Assembly (NCBI GenBank): GCA_022560875.1
Contig: JADFSH010000006.1
Location: 1-60,486, forward strand
DNA length: 60,486 nucleotides
Reading direction: 5' to 3'
Origin: Planctomycetota bacterium
Lineage (GTDB): Bacteria > Planctomycetota > Phycisphaerae > Phycisphaerales > SM1A02
Under the pieces are notes generated by a model, which was not told the origin of the DNA, made no database searches, and worked only from the letters and a program-made list of their open reading frames with translations. Positions 18,708 to 27,707 of this stretch are shown here, piece by piece (position 1 is the first letter of the stretch; the number at the start of each line of letters is the position of its first letter). The translations under genes were made by a program, and so were the position numbers.

Positions 18708-19982
18708 TCAGGCGCCGGGCATTCTCCAGACCCCGACTCGAAATGACACTTCATCATCCACCTGCTCGTCAAATTCAAATGAATGGCGAAGCGTGAAGCC
18801 CGGCCGGCGCAAGGCGATATTCAGCAGCAACCCCACCATCATCCAGGCCACCACGAGACTTGACCCGCCGTAGCTTATGAATGGGAGGGTCATGCCGGTG
18901 ATCGGCAGAAGTCCGATGGTCATGCCGGTGTTGATTATCATCTGGGAGAAGAGCACCGTAACCAGTCCCACCCCGACGAGACGCCCAAACGGCTCTCGAC
19001 ACTTCGCCGAGGTCAGCAATCCTCCCACAATAAGTATCAAGTACAAACCCCACGTCGCCAGCGCGCCGAGCACCCCCCAGCGACAACAAATGACGGCGAA
19101 GACCATGTCATTGTGTTCCTCGGGCAGATGATTGTAATGCACCAGTGCGGCGGCCTTCTGTTTTCCCGCCCCGAAAAAACCACCCGCCCCGACGAGGGTC
19201 TTGGCCCGGTCCGCCTGGAACCCGATGGTCTGGTTATAGCGATCTTCACCCGACATCTGCGCAATCATCGCCTTGATTCTCGCCTGCTGGTGAGGTTGAA
19301 GAACCGGATAAAGCATCGGAGCGAGAGACAGTCCGATCAGCGCCACAATCAGAAGATGACGATACTTTGCCCCGGCCGCGATCAGGACCGCAAAGAATGT
19401 GGGCAGAAAGACCATGGCGGTGCCGAGATCAGGCTCCACCACGATCAAACCCATGGGAATAAAGGTTAGAAACAGCGGGAGCAGCAGACCGAACATGGTG
19501 CGGTAATTCTTGCGAAACCGCAGATAGCTCGCCAGCGCCAGCACATACGCAATCTTAGCCAATTCCGAAGGTTGAAAATCCGTGAACGGCAGCGTGATCC
19601 ACCGCCTCGCGCCGTTGCGGGGATGCACGATCGAATCGGGCACCCATTTCATCAGCACGAAAACCAGCATGCCCAGTACCAAAATCATGAAGATATAGGT
19701 CAATCGTTGCAGAAAACGATAGTGGGGAAGAGCGATCAGGCCCGCCGCGAGCATACCGATGATCATGAACTGAAAATGTTTCATGGCAAAGTCAGGAGAA
19801 TCAGGTCGCGGCACCGTATCAATCGCCATTATCCCCAGAAGATTAAGCAGCACCGCCGCGATGACACACAGCCAGGCGACGTTGACCGGATTGATCTTCG
19901 ATTGCATCGCCCCCCGCGCCTGCGTGCGACTGGAGAAGGGTATAAGCCAGCGAGATTCTGATGATGTGAGAAAACCGCTCAT
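18708..19982 (-). CDS. rodA: Rod-shape glycosyltransferase RodA (SEDS family)
   Basis: A 424-residue polytopic SEDS protein that polymerises glycan strands for side-wall growth together with PBP2. About ten membrane helices are visible. SEDS signatures: RWITLPFTDFQPSELAKIAYVLALA near 125-150, EPDLGTAMVFLPTFF, QADRAKTLVGAGGFFGAG, EEHNDMVFAVI, and TGMTLPFISYGGSSLV near the C-terminus. The ATG at 19982 overlaps the PBP2 stop codon by 4 bases and has GGAGG 7 nt upstream, so the pair is translationally coupled. The start is therefore well supported, even though the first 25 residues are atypical for RodA. A roughly 25-residue hydrophilic tail ends the protein. Confidence 0.95.
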   Translation of the reverse strand: MSGFLTSSESRWLIPFSSRTQARGAMQSKINPVNVAWLCVIAAVLLNLLGIMAIDTVPRPDSPDFAMKHFQFMIIGMLAAGLIALPHYRFLQRLTYIFMILVLGMLVFVLMKWVPDSIVHPRNGARRWITLPFTDFQPSELAKIAYVLALASYLRFRKNYRTMFGLLLPLFLTFIPMGLIVVEPDLGTAMVFLPTFFAVLIAAGAKYRHLLIVALIGLSLAPMLYPVLQPHQQARIKAMIAQMSGEDRYNQTIGFQADRAKTLVGAGGFFGAGKQKAAALVHYNHLPEEHNDMVFAVICCRWGVLGALATWGLYLILIVGGLLTSAKCREPFGRLVGVGLVTVLFSQMIINTGMTIGLLPITGMTLPFISYGGSSLVVAWMMVGLLLNIALRRPGFTLRHSFEFDEQVDDEVSFRVGVWRMPGA

Positions 19983-22279
19983 CCCGATTCCTCCGGAAAT
20001 GCCAGATGGTGGCCGGGCAGATAACCTTCGGCCTGCAGGGCGCGGATGATCTGGTTGGCGATGGGACCGGCGGTGCGCCCTCCTGATCCGCCGTACTCGA
20101 CGATGACCGAAATGGCGTACAGCGGGATGCCATTCCGGGGACCGACGAGACCGACGAACCAGGCGTGGTCCATGTGCTCGATGACTTCCGACTCGGAAAT
20201 CTCACCATCACCGTTATCATCATGCTTCAGGGGCGGGGCCTGCGCGGTGCCGGTTTTCGCCCAAACCGTCACGCCCTCTGCGTTGATGATCGGTTCACGA
20301 AGTCTGCCGGGAAGCAAAATGTGATGCCCTGTGCCGTGCGACGCCATGATTGACTGACGCAGACCTTCCAGCGCGGCATCAACCACCGAACGCTTGAGAT
20401 TCAGATCCTTCCGCGTGATCACCCTCGCCTCCGATGAACCCGCCATCACGATCGTCGCGTCGCGTATGGTCCCTCCCCGGGCGAGGGTGGCATAGGCATT
20501 CGCGGCATGGAGCGGGGTCCAGGTGATCGGTCCCTGACCGATGCCCATGAATACCGTCGCCGATTCTATTTCACCTCGTAGCCTGAACTGACTGATCTTT
20601 TCGACATCAGGCAACCGACCCAGCCAATTGCGATACTTGGCCTGGAATTCGGATTCGAGATCGAGCCCGATGTTCAACGGCTGGCCGATGCCATACCTGC
20701 CATACCAGACGATCAGACGCTCCATGCCCAACCGGTCGGCGAGGGTGTAGAAAAAAATATTACAGGATCTTCCCAGTGCCTCCTCAGCTTCGAGCGATCC
20801 ATGCGTCGCAAAATTGTAGATATCGCGATAAATCCAACAACGGGCGAATTGCTTGGAATGCTCAAAGAAGTGTCCCGTGCATTCGATCGATTCGGAAAGA
20901 GTAAGTACACCTTCGGTGACTGCGGCGGAAAGCAGCATAGGCTTGATGATCGAGCCCGGCGGATACAGTGCTTCATACGCACGATTCACCGCCGGACTGA
21001 CAATCTTGCGCTGAAGCTTGCTCATCCGCTCCCCCATGGCTCTCGTGGGCATGGTCACCATCGCCAGGATTTCGCCGCTGGACACTTCGAGTACCACGGC
21101 CGCGGCGTTGAGAGGCGAACCCAGGGGCAGCTTCCCGGGTCGGGGACGACCATAGGACTCCCAACCGAGTTGCCACTGCTGAACTCTGGTCAGCCCGTAT
21201 TCCGGAGATAGGATCGCCTGTACGCGTGACTGAAGGAGAATATCGATGGTCGTAGTCAGATCGCGGCCCGGTTTCGATACGGAAACAATTTTTTCCGCGG
21301 TTTCGAGGTTCTCTTCGACCACGCCGACCTCGCCACGCAGAACGTCTTCATACGCCCGCTCAAGGCCGCGAGATCCAACGACGTCGGTGTGCCGGTATCC
21401 ACCGAGATCGATCGTGCGATCTTCAGTGAGGAATGGCCGGCGGGCCAGATCTTCAGCCCAAACGGTGTCCCGCACCGCTCCGATGAGATGGTCCGCCACG
21501 CCCATCAAGTGAATTTCCTGGACATCATCGGATCGAATGGGCGAGGGCAGGCTGTTGCGACTGAGATACACGGTGTTTCTCATCCAGGGATAGACACGAC
21601 GAAGGGTGCTCTTGATCTCGAACATGCCGGGCAATTCCGTCTCCAACTTCCTGAACTCAAATGCAACCTGATCGGAGATTTGCGTCAGAATCACGTGGGC
21701 AATCTTTTCCTCCTTGGCGGGCAGCGGTCGGTTGTCATTGATGCCTTCCTCTCGTCGCGTACGCTCCCGGTATGCCTCAGCACTCGACTTGACTTTGCGC
21801 CGGATCGCATCGCAACGGGTCAGCAGTTCATTTTCATCTATCTCCCCCAGCGTCATGACCAGATACCAGAGACGCTCGCAGGACGCTTCCCACTCGGGAA
21901 TCCGAGCGTTGATTTCCTCTTGTCTCCCCTGCTTGGATAGCATTTTCCAGTCTTCCCGCCCCACTTCGCGTCGTGCCTGCCGCTCCGCCTTACGGATGGG
22001 CCAGCGCCCGGTAATGACCTCATATTCAACGGCAATGTCATAGGATGGCTTATCCAGGGCCAGGATATTCCCGTTCCGATCAAGGATTCGCCCTCGATGC
22101 GTCGGGAGATAGGCATGTTGCGACAGCCGCGATTCCGCATCGCGAAGCCATTTGTCCTTTTCGATGACCGAAAGTCGAAAAAGCTGCGCTCCCAGAAGCA
22201 TCATCATCAAGCACATGCAGACCAGAAGCAGCAACAGCCGGCGATGGAACATGCTGGGTATGATTCTGGTTTTATCCAT
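19979..22279 (-). CDS. mrdA: Penicillin-binding protein 2 (peptidoglycan transpeptidase) with embedded EF-hand loop
   Basis: A 766-residue class B PBP that cross-links peptidoglycan during elongation. An N-terminal membrane anchor is present (RLLLLLVCMCLMMMLLGAQLF, about 13-35), then the pedestal region with RGRILDRNG near 66-74. The transpeptidase domain has SxxK at Ser443 (PPGSIIKP), SCN as the second motif, and KTG at 675-677. Residues 687-698 form a canonical 12-residue EF-hand calcium loop (Asp1, Asn3, Asp5, Gly6, Ile8, Glu12) between KTG and the conserved HAWFVGL strand. The coiled, charged insert at about 110-200 makes it longer than the usual 600-650. The ATG at 22279 has AAAGGG about 7 nt upstream. 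It is coupled to rodA. Confidence 0.93.
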   Translation of the reverse strand: MDKTRIIPSMFHRRLLLLLVCMCLMMMLLGAQLFRLSVIEKDKWLRDAESRLSQHAYLPTHRGRILDRNGNILALDKPSYDIAVEYEVITGRWPIRKAERQARREVGREDWKMLSKQGRQEEINARIPEWEASCERLWYLVMTLGEIDENELLTRCDAIRRKVKSSAEAYRERTRREEGINDNRPLPAKEEKIAHVILTQISDQVAFEFRKLETELPGMFEIKSTLRRVYPWMRNTVYLSRNSLPSPIRSDDVQEIHLMGVADHLIGAVRDTVWAEDLARRPFLTEDRTIDLGGYRHTDVVGSRGLERAYEDVLRGEVGVVEENLETAEKIVSVSKPGRDLTTTIDILLQSRVQAILSPEYGLTRVQQWQLGWESYGRPRPGKLPLGSPLNAAAVVLEVSSGEILAMVTMPTRAMGERMSKLQRKIVSPAVNRAYEALYPPGSIIKPMLLSAAVTEGVLTLSESIECTGHFFEHSKQFARCWIYRDIYNFATHGSLEAEEALGRSCNIFFYTLADRLGMERLIVWYGRYGIGQPLNIGLDLESEFQAKYRNWLGRLPDVEKISQFRLRGEIESATVFMGIGQGPITWTPLHAANAYATLARGGTIRDATIVMAGSSEARVITRKDLNLKRSVVDAALEGLRQSIMASHGTGHHILLPGRLREPIINAEGVTVWAKTGTAQAPPLKHDDNGDGEISESEVIEHMDHAWFVGLVGPRNGIPLYAISVIVEYGGSGGRTAGPIANQIIRALQAEGYLPGHHLAFPEESG

Positions 22280-22449
22280 GCGGTAACCCTTTGTCGAAAC
22301 AAAGGTTCTCTGACAGCTCTTCGTCCGGGTTACGGACGAATTCTCCAATATTGTGACAAGGCACAGAGCCCGACCGTCTGACGGCCACCATCGCTTTCCG
22401 ACTCCCAGTATCCAGTCACCGCTATTTTGACCCGGATCATGCCAATTCA

Positions 22450-23502
22450 TCACACATTGAACAGGAAATGCACGACATCTCCATCCTGCATGACGTACCC
22501 CTTGCCTTCGCTTCGGAGCTTCCCGGCCTCCCGAATGGCCTTTTCAGTCTTGAAATTGACCAGATCATCCACGTGATAGCATTCCGCCCGGATAAAACCC
22601 CGCTCCATGTCGGAGTGAATGGAACCCGCCGCTTCCTTTGCCGAGGCCCCGATCGGAATCGACCAGGCCCGGACTTCCTTCTCCCCGGCGGTGTAAAAGG
22701 ACGTGAGGCCCAGGACATCACTGGCCCCCCGGGCCAGGGGGCCGATGGCCGGTTCGGAGAGCCCCAGGGATTCGAGCATTTCATCGCGGTCTGCGTCATC
22801 CAGCTCCGCGAGTTCCGCTTCCAATTTGGCGCTCACGACCACGGTGCCGGCGCCGGTCGATTCGGCAAGCTGCTTTACCTTCCGGGGGTGATCTGAATCG
22901 CCGGCAACATCCGATTCATCGACGTTCGCCACGAATAACACCGGCTTGGCGGTGATAAAACCGTAGCTCTTGAGGATTTTCCGTTCCGAATCAGTCCAAT
23001 CATCCCGCTGGCGAATGGGCGTGGTTTCATTGAGCAGCTCGCTGACCTTCCCCAGAACTTCCAAACGCTGCCGGGCTTCCTTATCGCCGGAGCGGGCGGT
23101 CCTTGTCGCCTTGTCGGTCGCGCTCTCGGCAACCATCAGATCAGCGAGGATCAATTCGGTATCCATGCGCTCGATATCTCCGAGCGCATCCACCGGCATG
23201 CCTTCATCGAAGCAGCGAACGACATGGCAGACGGCATCGACCTGACGGACATGCTCCAGAAAGCCGTTGAGCTTCTTGGCATCACTTCCGGGAGGGACGC
23301 CCGGAATATCCACCAGCTTCAGCGTGGCGGGGACTATTTTTTGCGGGGGAATGAACTGAGAGATAATGCCAAGTCGCGGATCGGGGATATTCGCCACCCC
23401 CAGATTCGGTTTCTCAGAATAGCCTCCGACCTGTTTGCCGGTGAGGGAGCTGAAGAGCGTTGTCTTGCCGCAGCCGGGCAGGCCGACGAGTCCGATTTCC
23501 AT
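22450..23502 (-). CDS. ychF: Redox-regulated ATPase/GTPase YchF (Obg family)
   Basis: A 350-residue Obg-family P-loop protein. It starts MEIGLVGLPGCGKTTLFSSLTG with the G1 loop at 8-15; YSEKPNLGVANIPDPRL is the family's N-terminal signature and LVDIPGVPPGSD is G3. The G4 position reads NVDE rather than NKxD, the change that makes YchF prefer ATP. A coiled-coil region (about 130-190) and the C-terminal TGS domain (FIRAECYHVDDLV, GKGYVMQDGDVVHFLFNV) complete it. It binds ribosomes and is linked to stress responses in other bacteria. A longer frame reaches 23748 but has no family match, so the start is set at 23502. It is upstream of the PBP2/RodA pair on the same strand. Confidence 0.95.
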   Translation of the reverse strand: MEIGLVGLPGCGKTTLFSSLTGKQVGGYSEKPNLGVANIPDPRLGIISQFIPPQKIVPATLKLVDIPGVPPGSDAKKLNGFLEHVRQVDAVCHVVRCFDEGMPVDALGDIERMDTELILADLMVAESATDKATRTARSGDKEARQRLEVLGKVSELLNETTPIRQRDDWTDSERKILKSYGFITAKPVLFVANVDESDVAGDSDHPRKVKQLAESTGAGTVVVSAKLEAELAELDDADRDEMLESLGLSEPAIGPLARGASDVLGLTSFYTAGEKEVRAWSIPIGASAKEAAGSIHSDMERGFIRAECYHVDDLVNFKTEKAIREAGKLRSEGKGYVMQDGDVVHFLFNV

Positions 23503-23763
23503 GGAAAATGATCTCGGGTAAGAATTGAAGAACAATGAATCGGGAAGCCGGATGGTAGCACCACCGGACGAATCCGTATCATCTCGATTCGTTACTTGTT
23601 CGTGATCTTCACGGTGATTTTTGGCCAGCCTTTTCGCCGCACTTGACACCGATAGTGAATGTGTCATGACCCAACATACAAACGAATGACGGTCATGCCA
23701 ACGCACCGATACACGCGTATCGCTTGTATCCGCCATCTCTCGTTTCACCCTGATGGGCCCGCT

Positions 23764-24447
23764 TCAAACATCTTCGCAGCCCAGCGGATGGAAGTGACCC
23801 CACGTCACGGGTTGATTGACTGCTTTCTGCAAGGCGCTCAAGTATTCCTCGCGGGAGATCTCGATACATCCGAACTGGTTGAGATGTCGGCTCCAATACT
23901 GGGTGTCCAGCAGAGTGAACTTGCGATGACGCAGCCAGCGTACAAGATGTACCAGGCAGACTTTGCTGGCATTGGTGCCGCCGGCCCGGGGGCGGCTGAA
24001 CATTGACTCGCCGAAGTACGCTCCGCCGATCTGCACGCCGTAGAGCCCCCCCACCAGCTTGTCGCCTCGCCAGGCTTCGACGCTGTGGGCGCATCCTATT
24101 TCATTCAGTTCGCAGTAGGCCCGGATGAGGCGATCGTTGATCCAGTCGCTGCCGCGGGGGTCTCCGCACGCTCGAATGACCTGCTCAAATGCGCAGTCGC
24201 TGCGAATCTCGAAATCACCCCGCTTCACAATCCGCTGCAGTGATTTTCGCACCCGGAAGGAACCCAGGGGAATCACCCCCCGGGGATCGGGGCTGTACCA
24301 ATCGATCCGATCGACGGAAAGATCGGCCATGGGGAAGATCCCCCGTCGATACGACCAGAGCAGAAGGTCCGCCGTCGGTCTCTGAGGATCGAAATGCCCG
24401 GTATCGGGAGCCTTCATTTCCACCTCCACAAATGCCTGATTCGCCAT
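23764..24447 (-). CDS. aat: Leucyl/phenylalanyl-tRNA-protein transferase Aat
   Basis: A 227-residue enzyme that adds Leu or Phe from charged tRNA to proteins with N-terminal Arg or Lys, marking them for ClpS/ClpAP. Family segments: LLLWSYRRGIFPMAD near 28-42, WYSPDPRGVIPL, VIRACGDPRGSDWIND, GCAHSVEAWRGDKLVGGLYGVQIGGAYFGESMFS (the GNAT-like core, split here only for description), and LLDTQYWSRHLNQFGCIEISREEY. The length is normal. It is divergent from the aldo/keto reductase gene across 92 bases. clpS is not in the window. Identification is secure from the continuous run of motifs. Confidence 0.95.
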   Translation of the reverse strand: MANQAFVEVEMKAPDTGHFDPQRPTADLLLWSYRRGIFPMADLSVDRIDWYSPDPRGVIPLGSFRVRKSLQRIVKRGDFEIRSDCAFEQVIRACGDPRGSDWINDRLIRAYCELNEIGCAHSVEAWRGDKLVGGLYGVQIGGAYFGESMFSRPRAGGTNASKVCLVHLVRWLRHRKFTLLDTQYWSRHLNQFGCIEISREEYLSALQKAVNQPVTWGHFHPLGCEDV

Positions 24448-24539
24448 ATAGATTCGTTCGATGTTACGATCATTTCTCTCACCCGTCAGGAATAACCAAT
24501 CGAGCCACCATCTGATCGGGACGAAAGGAATCCACGGCT

Positions 24540-25496
24540 ATGAAGTATCGTCGTCTGGGCATGTGGGGACTCAAGCTTTCGGAAATTGGTTATGGCTCCT
24601 GGTTGACGCTGAATCAGGGCGATCAGGATCTCGCCGACAAGCTCAATCGCACCGCCTATGAAAACGGCATCAACTTTTTTGACACCGCCAACGTCTATGG
24701 CCGGGGGCAAACTGAAGTCCTCGTGGGCAAGGCCCTCAAGCCGTTTCTCAGAGATACCTTTGTCCTGGCCACCAAGGTCTACTGGCCTTTTCAGCAGAAT
24801 TGGCCCTTTCCCGAAGCCAATGACCGGGGCCTGAATCGCAAACACATTTTCGAGCAATGCCACGCCTCGCTGAAACGTCTGGATGTTGATTACATCGACC
24901 TGTACCAGTGCCATCGCTACGACGAAAACACGCCTCTCCCCGAAACCTGTCGCGCGATGAATGATCTGGTCAATCAGGGCAAAGTGCTCTACTGGGGGGT
25001 GAGTGAATGGTCGGGCGACCAGATTGCCCAAGCCGTGGAAATCTGCGATGACCACGGCTGGCATCGCCCGGCGTGCAATCAACTCCTCCATAACATGCTC
25101 GAACGTCACTGGGAGGAAGAATGCCTGCCTATGTGCGAGCGACTGGGCCTTGGTATCGTCAATTTCTCGCCCCTCGCCGAGGGAATTCTGACCGGCAAGT
25201 ACTTGAAGGGGATTCCCAAAGACAGTCGCGCCGCGGATGAAAAGCTCGGCCAGTTCATCAAACCTCGCATGACCGATGAGAATATGGCGATCATCAGGAA
25301 ACTGGATGATGTTGCCCAGGGTCTGGGCGTCCCTCTCTCAAATCTAGCGTTGGCGTGGTGCCTGCACCGACCGGGCCTGACCTGCGTCATTGCCGGGTCG
25401 TCGAAGCCTGAGCAAATCATCGAGAATATCAAGGCCAGCGAATTGACCCTCAACGATGAGGTAATGGAACGGATCATCGCGATTCTGGGCGGGTGA
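24540..25496 (+). CDS. Aldo/keto reductase (Kv-beta-like)
   Basis: A 318-residue NADPH-dependent TIM-barrel oxidoreductase. The catalytic tetrad is visible: Asp48 and Tyr53 (FFDTANVYG), Lys79 (LATKVYW) and His125 (LYQCHRYD). The NADP-binding end reads VIAGSSKPEQIIEN. Sequence order and the N-terminus MKYRRLGMWGLKLSEIGYGSW are closest to the voltage-gated K-channel beta-subunit/YghZ group of reductases, which act on small aldehydes such as methylglyoxal; the substrate here is not known. AAAGGA lies about 10 nt before the ATG. It is divergent from aat. Nothing unusual in length or composition. Confidence 0.92.
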   Translation: MKYRRLGMWGLKLSEIGYGSWLTLNQGDQDLADKLNRTAYENGINFFDTANVYGRGQTEVLVGKALKPFLRDTFVLATKVYWPFQQNWPFPEANDRGLNRKHIFEQCHASLKRLDVDYIDLYQCHRYDENTPLPETCRAMNDLVNQGKVLYWGVSEWSGDQIAQAVEICDDHGWHRPACNQLLHNMLERHWEEECLPMCERLGLGIVNFSPLAEGILTGKYLKGIPKDSRAADEKLGQFIKPRMTDENMAIIRKLDDVAQGLGVPLSNLALAWCLHRPGLTCVIAGSSKPEQIIENIKASELTLNDEVMERIIAILGG

Positions 25497-25641
25497 TTCT
25501 CAGATCCCGCAGCATCGCAACCATGAGGGATAAAAGGTCGACTGGCGTCGATTCCAACCTGAAAACCGGAATGAAACAAAAGAGCGGAAGACCGATATAC
25601 ATTCCTGAGAAGTCATAGGATAATTCTGGCTGGTAACCTTC

Positions 25642-26694
25642 ATGCGCCTCAAAGCTGCTTTCATACTGACCCTGCTTTCGCTGCCCGCAATGGCTGGAGC
25701 CGCCGGAGAAAACGCGGATACGCCGGACGCGCATTCGTTCATCCAGGGTATGACCGTCTCCTGCCACGGCTCGGGCCAGATCTGGGGCACCGACGCCATG
25801 ATCGAATGCATGGCCGAGTTGAAAGGGATGGGGGTGAACTGGATCGCCATTCACCCCTATGGCAGTATCCGCGGCGATGGCACTTCCGGCGTCGCCGACC
25901 CCCGTCGTAACCGGATGTACGAAGATCCTTCGTGGCTGACCCGCCCGATTGCCGAGGCCCACAAGCTCGGCCTCAAGATCATGATCAAACCCCATATCGC
26001 CTACTGGGGCAGCAAGTTCAAGTGGCGCGGCACGATCAAGTTCGAGACTGATGAGGAATGGGATCGTTTCTTCGAGACGTATGAGGCATGGATCACCATG
26101 GTCGCGGAGCTGACCGCCGACGCCGACGCCTTTGTCGTCGGAACGGAACTCGATGCCACGGTGCATCATGAGGATCGATGGCGACACATCATCGAGTCCG
26201 TACGCGCCAAGACCAAAGCCCCCCTCACCTATGCGGCCAATTGGGATTCCTACGAACGCGTGCATTTCTGGGATGCGCTGGATGTCATCGGAATCCAATC
26301 TTACTTCCCCATTGTCAATCACGATCGCATGCCGACGACCGAAGAACTCGAACGGGGTTGGCAGCGAGTACTCAACAAGTTGGATGCTTTCAGTCGTCGC
26401 CACGATCGCAAGATCCTCCTTGCCGAACTCGGTTACAACCGCTCATCTCTGGCGGCATCGAAACCCTGGGATCACAGAACCGGCGGCGAGAACGCGGAGG
26501 AAATCCAGAAACGCTGCCTGACCGTCGCCCTCCGGGCCATCGAAGGCAGTGATTCTGTCACGGGGGCTTTTCTCTGGAAATGGTTTCCCCGCAGTCGCCG
26601 GGGAGGACGAAATTTTCTCATGTCCACCCCGGCCATGCGCAAAATCATTACCGAAGAGTGGACCGCGCCGACAAACGACTCATCAACCGAATGA
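25642..26694 (+). CDS. Secreted glycoside hydrolase-like protein (GH113-like TIM barrel)
   Basis: A 350-residue exported protein. A signal peptide is clear (MRLKAAFILTLLSLPAMAGAA, about 1-21). The body fits a TIM barrel related to GH113 mannanases: GMGVNWIAIHPYGSIRG near 65-82, KIMIKPHIAYW, and two candidate catalytic acids, Glu in VVGTELDA (end of strand 4) and Glu in ILLAELGYNR (end of strand 7). This spacing fits a retaining hydrolase with acid/base and nucleophile both present. The GAFLWKWFPR segment near the end is the expected aromatic strand 8. The substrate is inferred only (beta-mannan or a related glycan). It overlaps the 3' end of the convergent YjbR-like gene by 12 bases. The ribosome-binding site is weak. 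Confidence 0.8.
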   Translation: MRLKAAFILTLLSLPAMAGAAGENADTPDAHSFIQGMTVSCHGSGQIWGTDAMIECMAELKGMGVNWIAIHPYGSIRGDGTSGVADPRRNRMYEDPSWLTRPIAEAHKLGLKIMIKPHIAYWGSKFKWRGTIKFETDEEWDRFFETYEAWITMVAELTADADAFVVGTELDATVHHEDRWRHIIESVRAKTKAPLTYAANWDSYERVHFWDALDVIGIQSYFPIVNHDRMPTTEELERGWQRVLNKLDAFSRRHDRKILLAELGYNRSSLAASKPWDHRTGGENAEEIQKRCLTVALRAIEGSDSVTGAFLWKWFPRSRRGGRNFLMSTPAMRKIITEEWTAPTNDSSTE

Positions 26695-27192
26695 CTCACC
26701 ATCCATCTCATCCGGGGGCGACCAGCCTTCGGCAATGGCTTTCGTCACCACCCGATCAATCCGGCTCGCCACTGAGTCTGATGTCATATGTGACGCGGCA
26801 CCAGAGTGAGTCTCGGATTGGGTTTTCTGATCCGGAAATAGCGCCCGGCATTCCTTCAGGAGACGCTTGAGCGTCCGAAGCTGGCGTCCATCCGTTATCC
26901 GGGCATTTATCCAGCCGGCATTTTTCCAGTTGCCGAAATTGAAGGGCTCGATCCAGCCGAAACGCTGCGGGGTTTCGTCGGAAAGCGACTTTGGTAGTTT
27001 GAAGACCACCGACACGGCATCCTGGTCCCTGGTCATGACGACGAACGCCAGGAGTTTGGGCTTCTTGAGACTGCCATTCGGGCCGGGGAGTTTGTAAGCC
27101 CGACCACCCCACTGAGGCGTGGAAAAGACATCCGGCAGGTCATTGAGCAACGAACTGATCTCACCCATGAGTCTGGCAAGGCGCGTGGACAT
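26683..27192 (-). CDS. MmcQ/YjbR family DNA-binding-like protein
   Basis: A 169-residue protein whose first 115 residues look like the small MmcQ/YjbR (DUF419) fold: DVFSTPQWGGRAYKL near 21-35, LLAFVVMTRDQDAVSVVFKLP, and FNFGNWKNAGWINARI. Members of this fold resemble double-wing DNA-binding proteins, but a biochemical role is not established. The remaining 50 residues are polar and low in similarity. The ribosome-binding site is not evident. It is convergent with the GH113-like gene and overlaps it by 12 bases. Confidence 0.65.
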   Translation of the reverse strand: MSTRLARLMGEISSLLNDLPDVFSTPQWGGRAYKLPGPNGSLKKPKLLAFVVMTRDQDAVSVVFKLPKSLSDETPQRFGWIEPFNFGNWKNAGWINARITDGRQLRTLKRLLKECRALFPDQKTQSETHSGAASHMTSDSVASRIDRVVTKAIAEGWSPPDEMDGESFG

Positions 27193-27278
27193 GATGAAAT
27201 CGTAGGCGACCGAACCAGGTAGTGATCCCCATGTCGAATCTGAGGCTTCAGGCCGAAGATCCGGAGTAGGCGGGATTC

Positions 27279-27306
27279 TTGACCCGTACTACTGACCCTC
27301 TACAAT
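27279..27306 (+). promoter_or_regulatory. Sigma70-like promoter upstream of tRNA-Gln region
   Basis: TTGACC at 27279-27284, a 16-base spacer, and TACAAT at 27301-27306 (five of six to TATAAT). The start of transcription would fall near 27313, about 210 bases before tRNA-Gln. Confidence 0.5.
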
Positions 27307-27312
27307 CCGCCG

Positions 27313-27524
27313 ATGCTCCCGAATGGGGCCGCTGGTGACGATCGACCGATTGTTCGGAAGAGAGGCGCCGCATGGGGCGTTCAGTCGCGGCTGACGGACG
27401 TTCCCGCCCCGGAGTGCAAGCCGCGGAAGAGGTCATGGCCACCCTGCCTGCCAAACCGCGACTTTTGGTTCTGTCGGTTTGGTACCTCGGGTACGTGGTG
27501 ACGCTAGACTTCTCATGTCACAAT
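27313..27524 (+). ncRNA. Candidate structured RNA or long leader before tRNA-Gln
   Basis: No convincing gene lies here; a 62-codon frame from 27313 has random-looking composition. Several complementary segments suggest structure: CCAAACCG at 27451-27458 pairs with CGGTTTGG at 27475-27482, GGGGCG pairs with CGCCCC in the middle of the region, and short GGCC and TGAC segments near the ends also pair. A promoter-like element precedes it at 27279-27306 and no terminator intervenes before the tRNA. It does not match the RNase P, SRP or tmRNA cores I can recall. A 6S-like RNA or a simple precursor leader are both possible. Confidence 0.3.
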
Positions 27525-27596
27525 TGGCCCGTGGTGTAATTGGTAACACACCTGGTTTTGATCCAGGCATTCCAGGTTCAAGTCCTGGCGGGCCAG
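27525..27596 (+). tRNA. tRNA-Gln (anticodon UUG)
   Basis: A complete cloverleaf: acceptor TGGCCCG (27525-27531) pairs with CGGGCCA (27589-27595), discriminator G at 27596. The anticodon arm CCTGG-TTTTGAT-CCAGG has anticodon TTG. The T arm is CCAGG-TTCAAGT-CCTGG. The U1-A72 pair and discriminator G are glutamine identity features. CCA is not encoded. Confidence 0.95.
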
Positions 27597-27707
27597 TTCT
27601 CCCCCCGGAAGTTCCGGAAGTTCCAGTAACTCTGGATGCTCCGAAAACACCATTTTCGGTGGGATCAGGTCACCGGATTCGGAATCGGATTGAGGCGAGT
27701 CGGCGTG

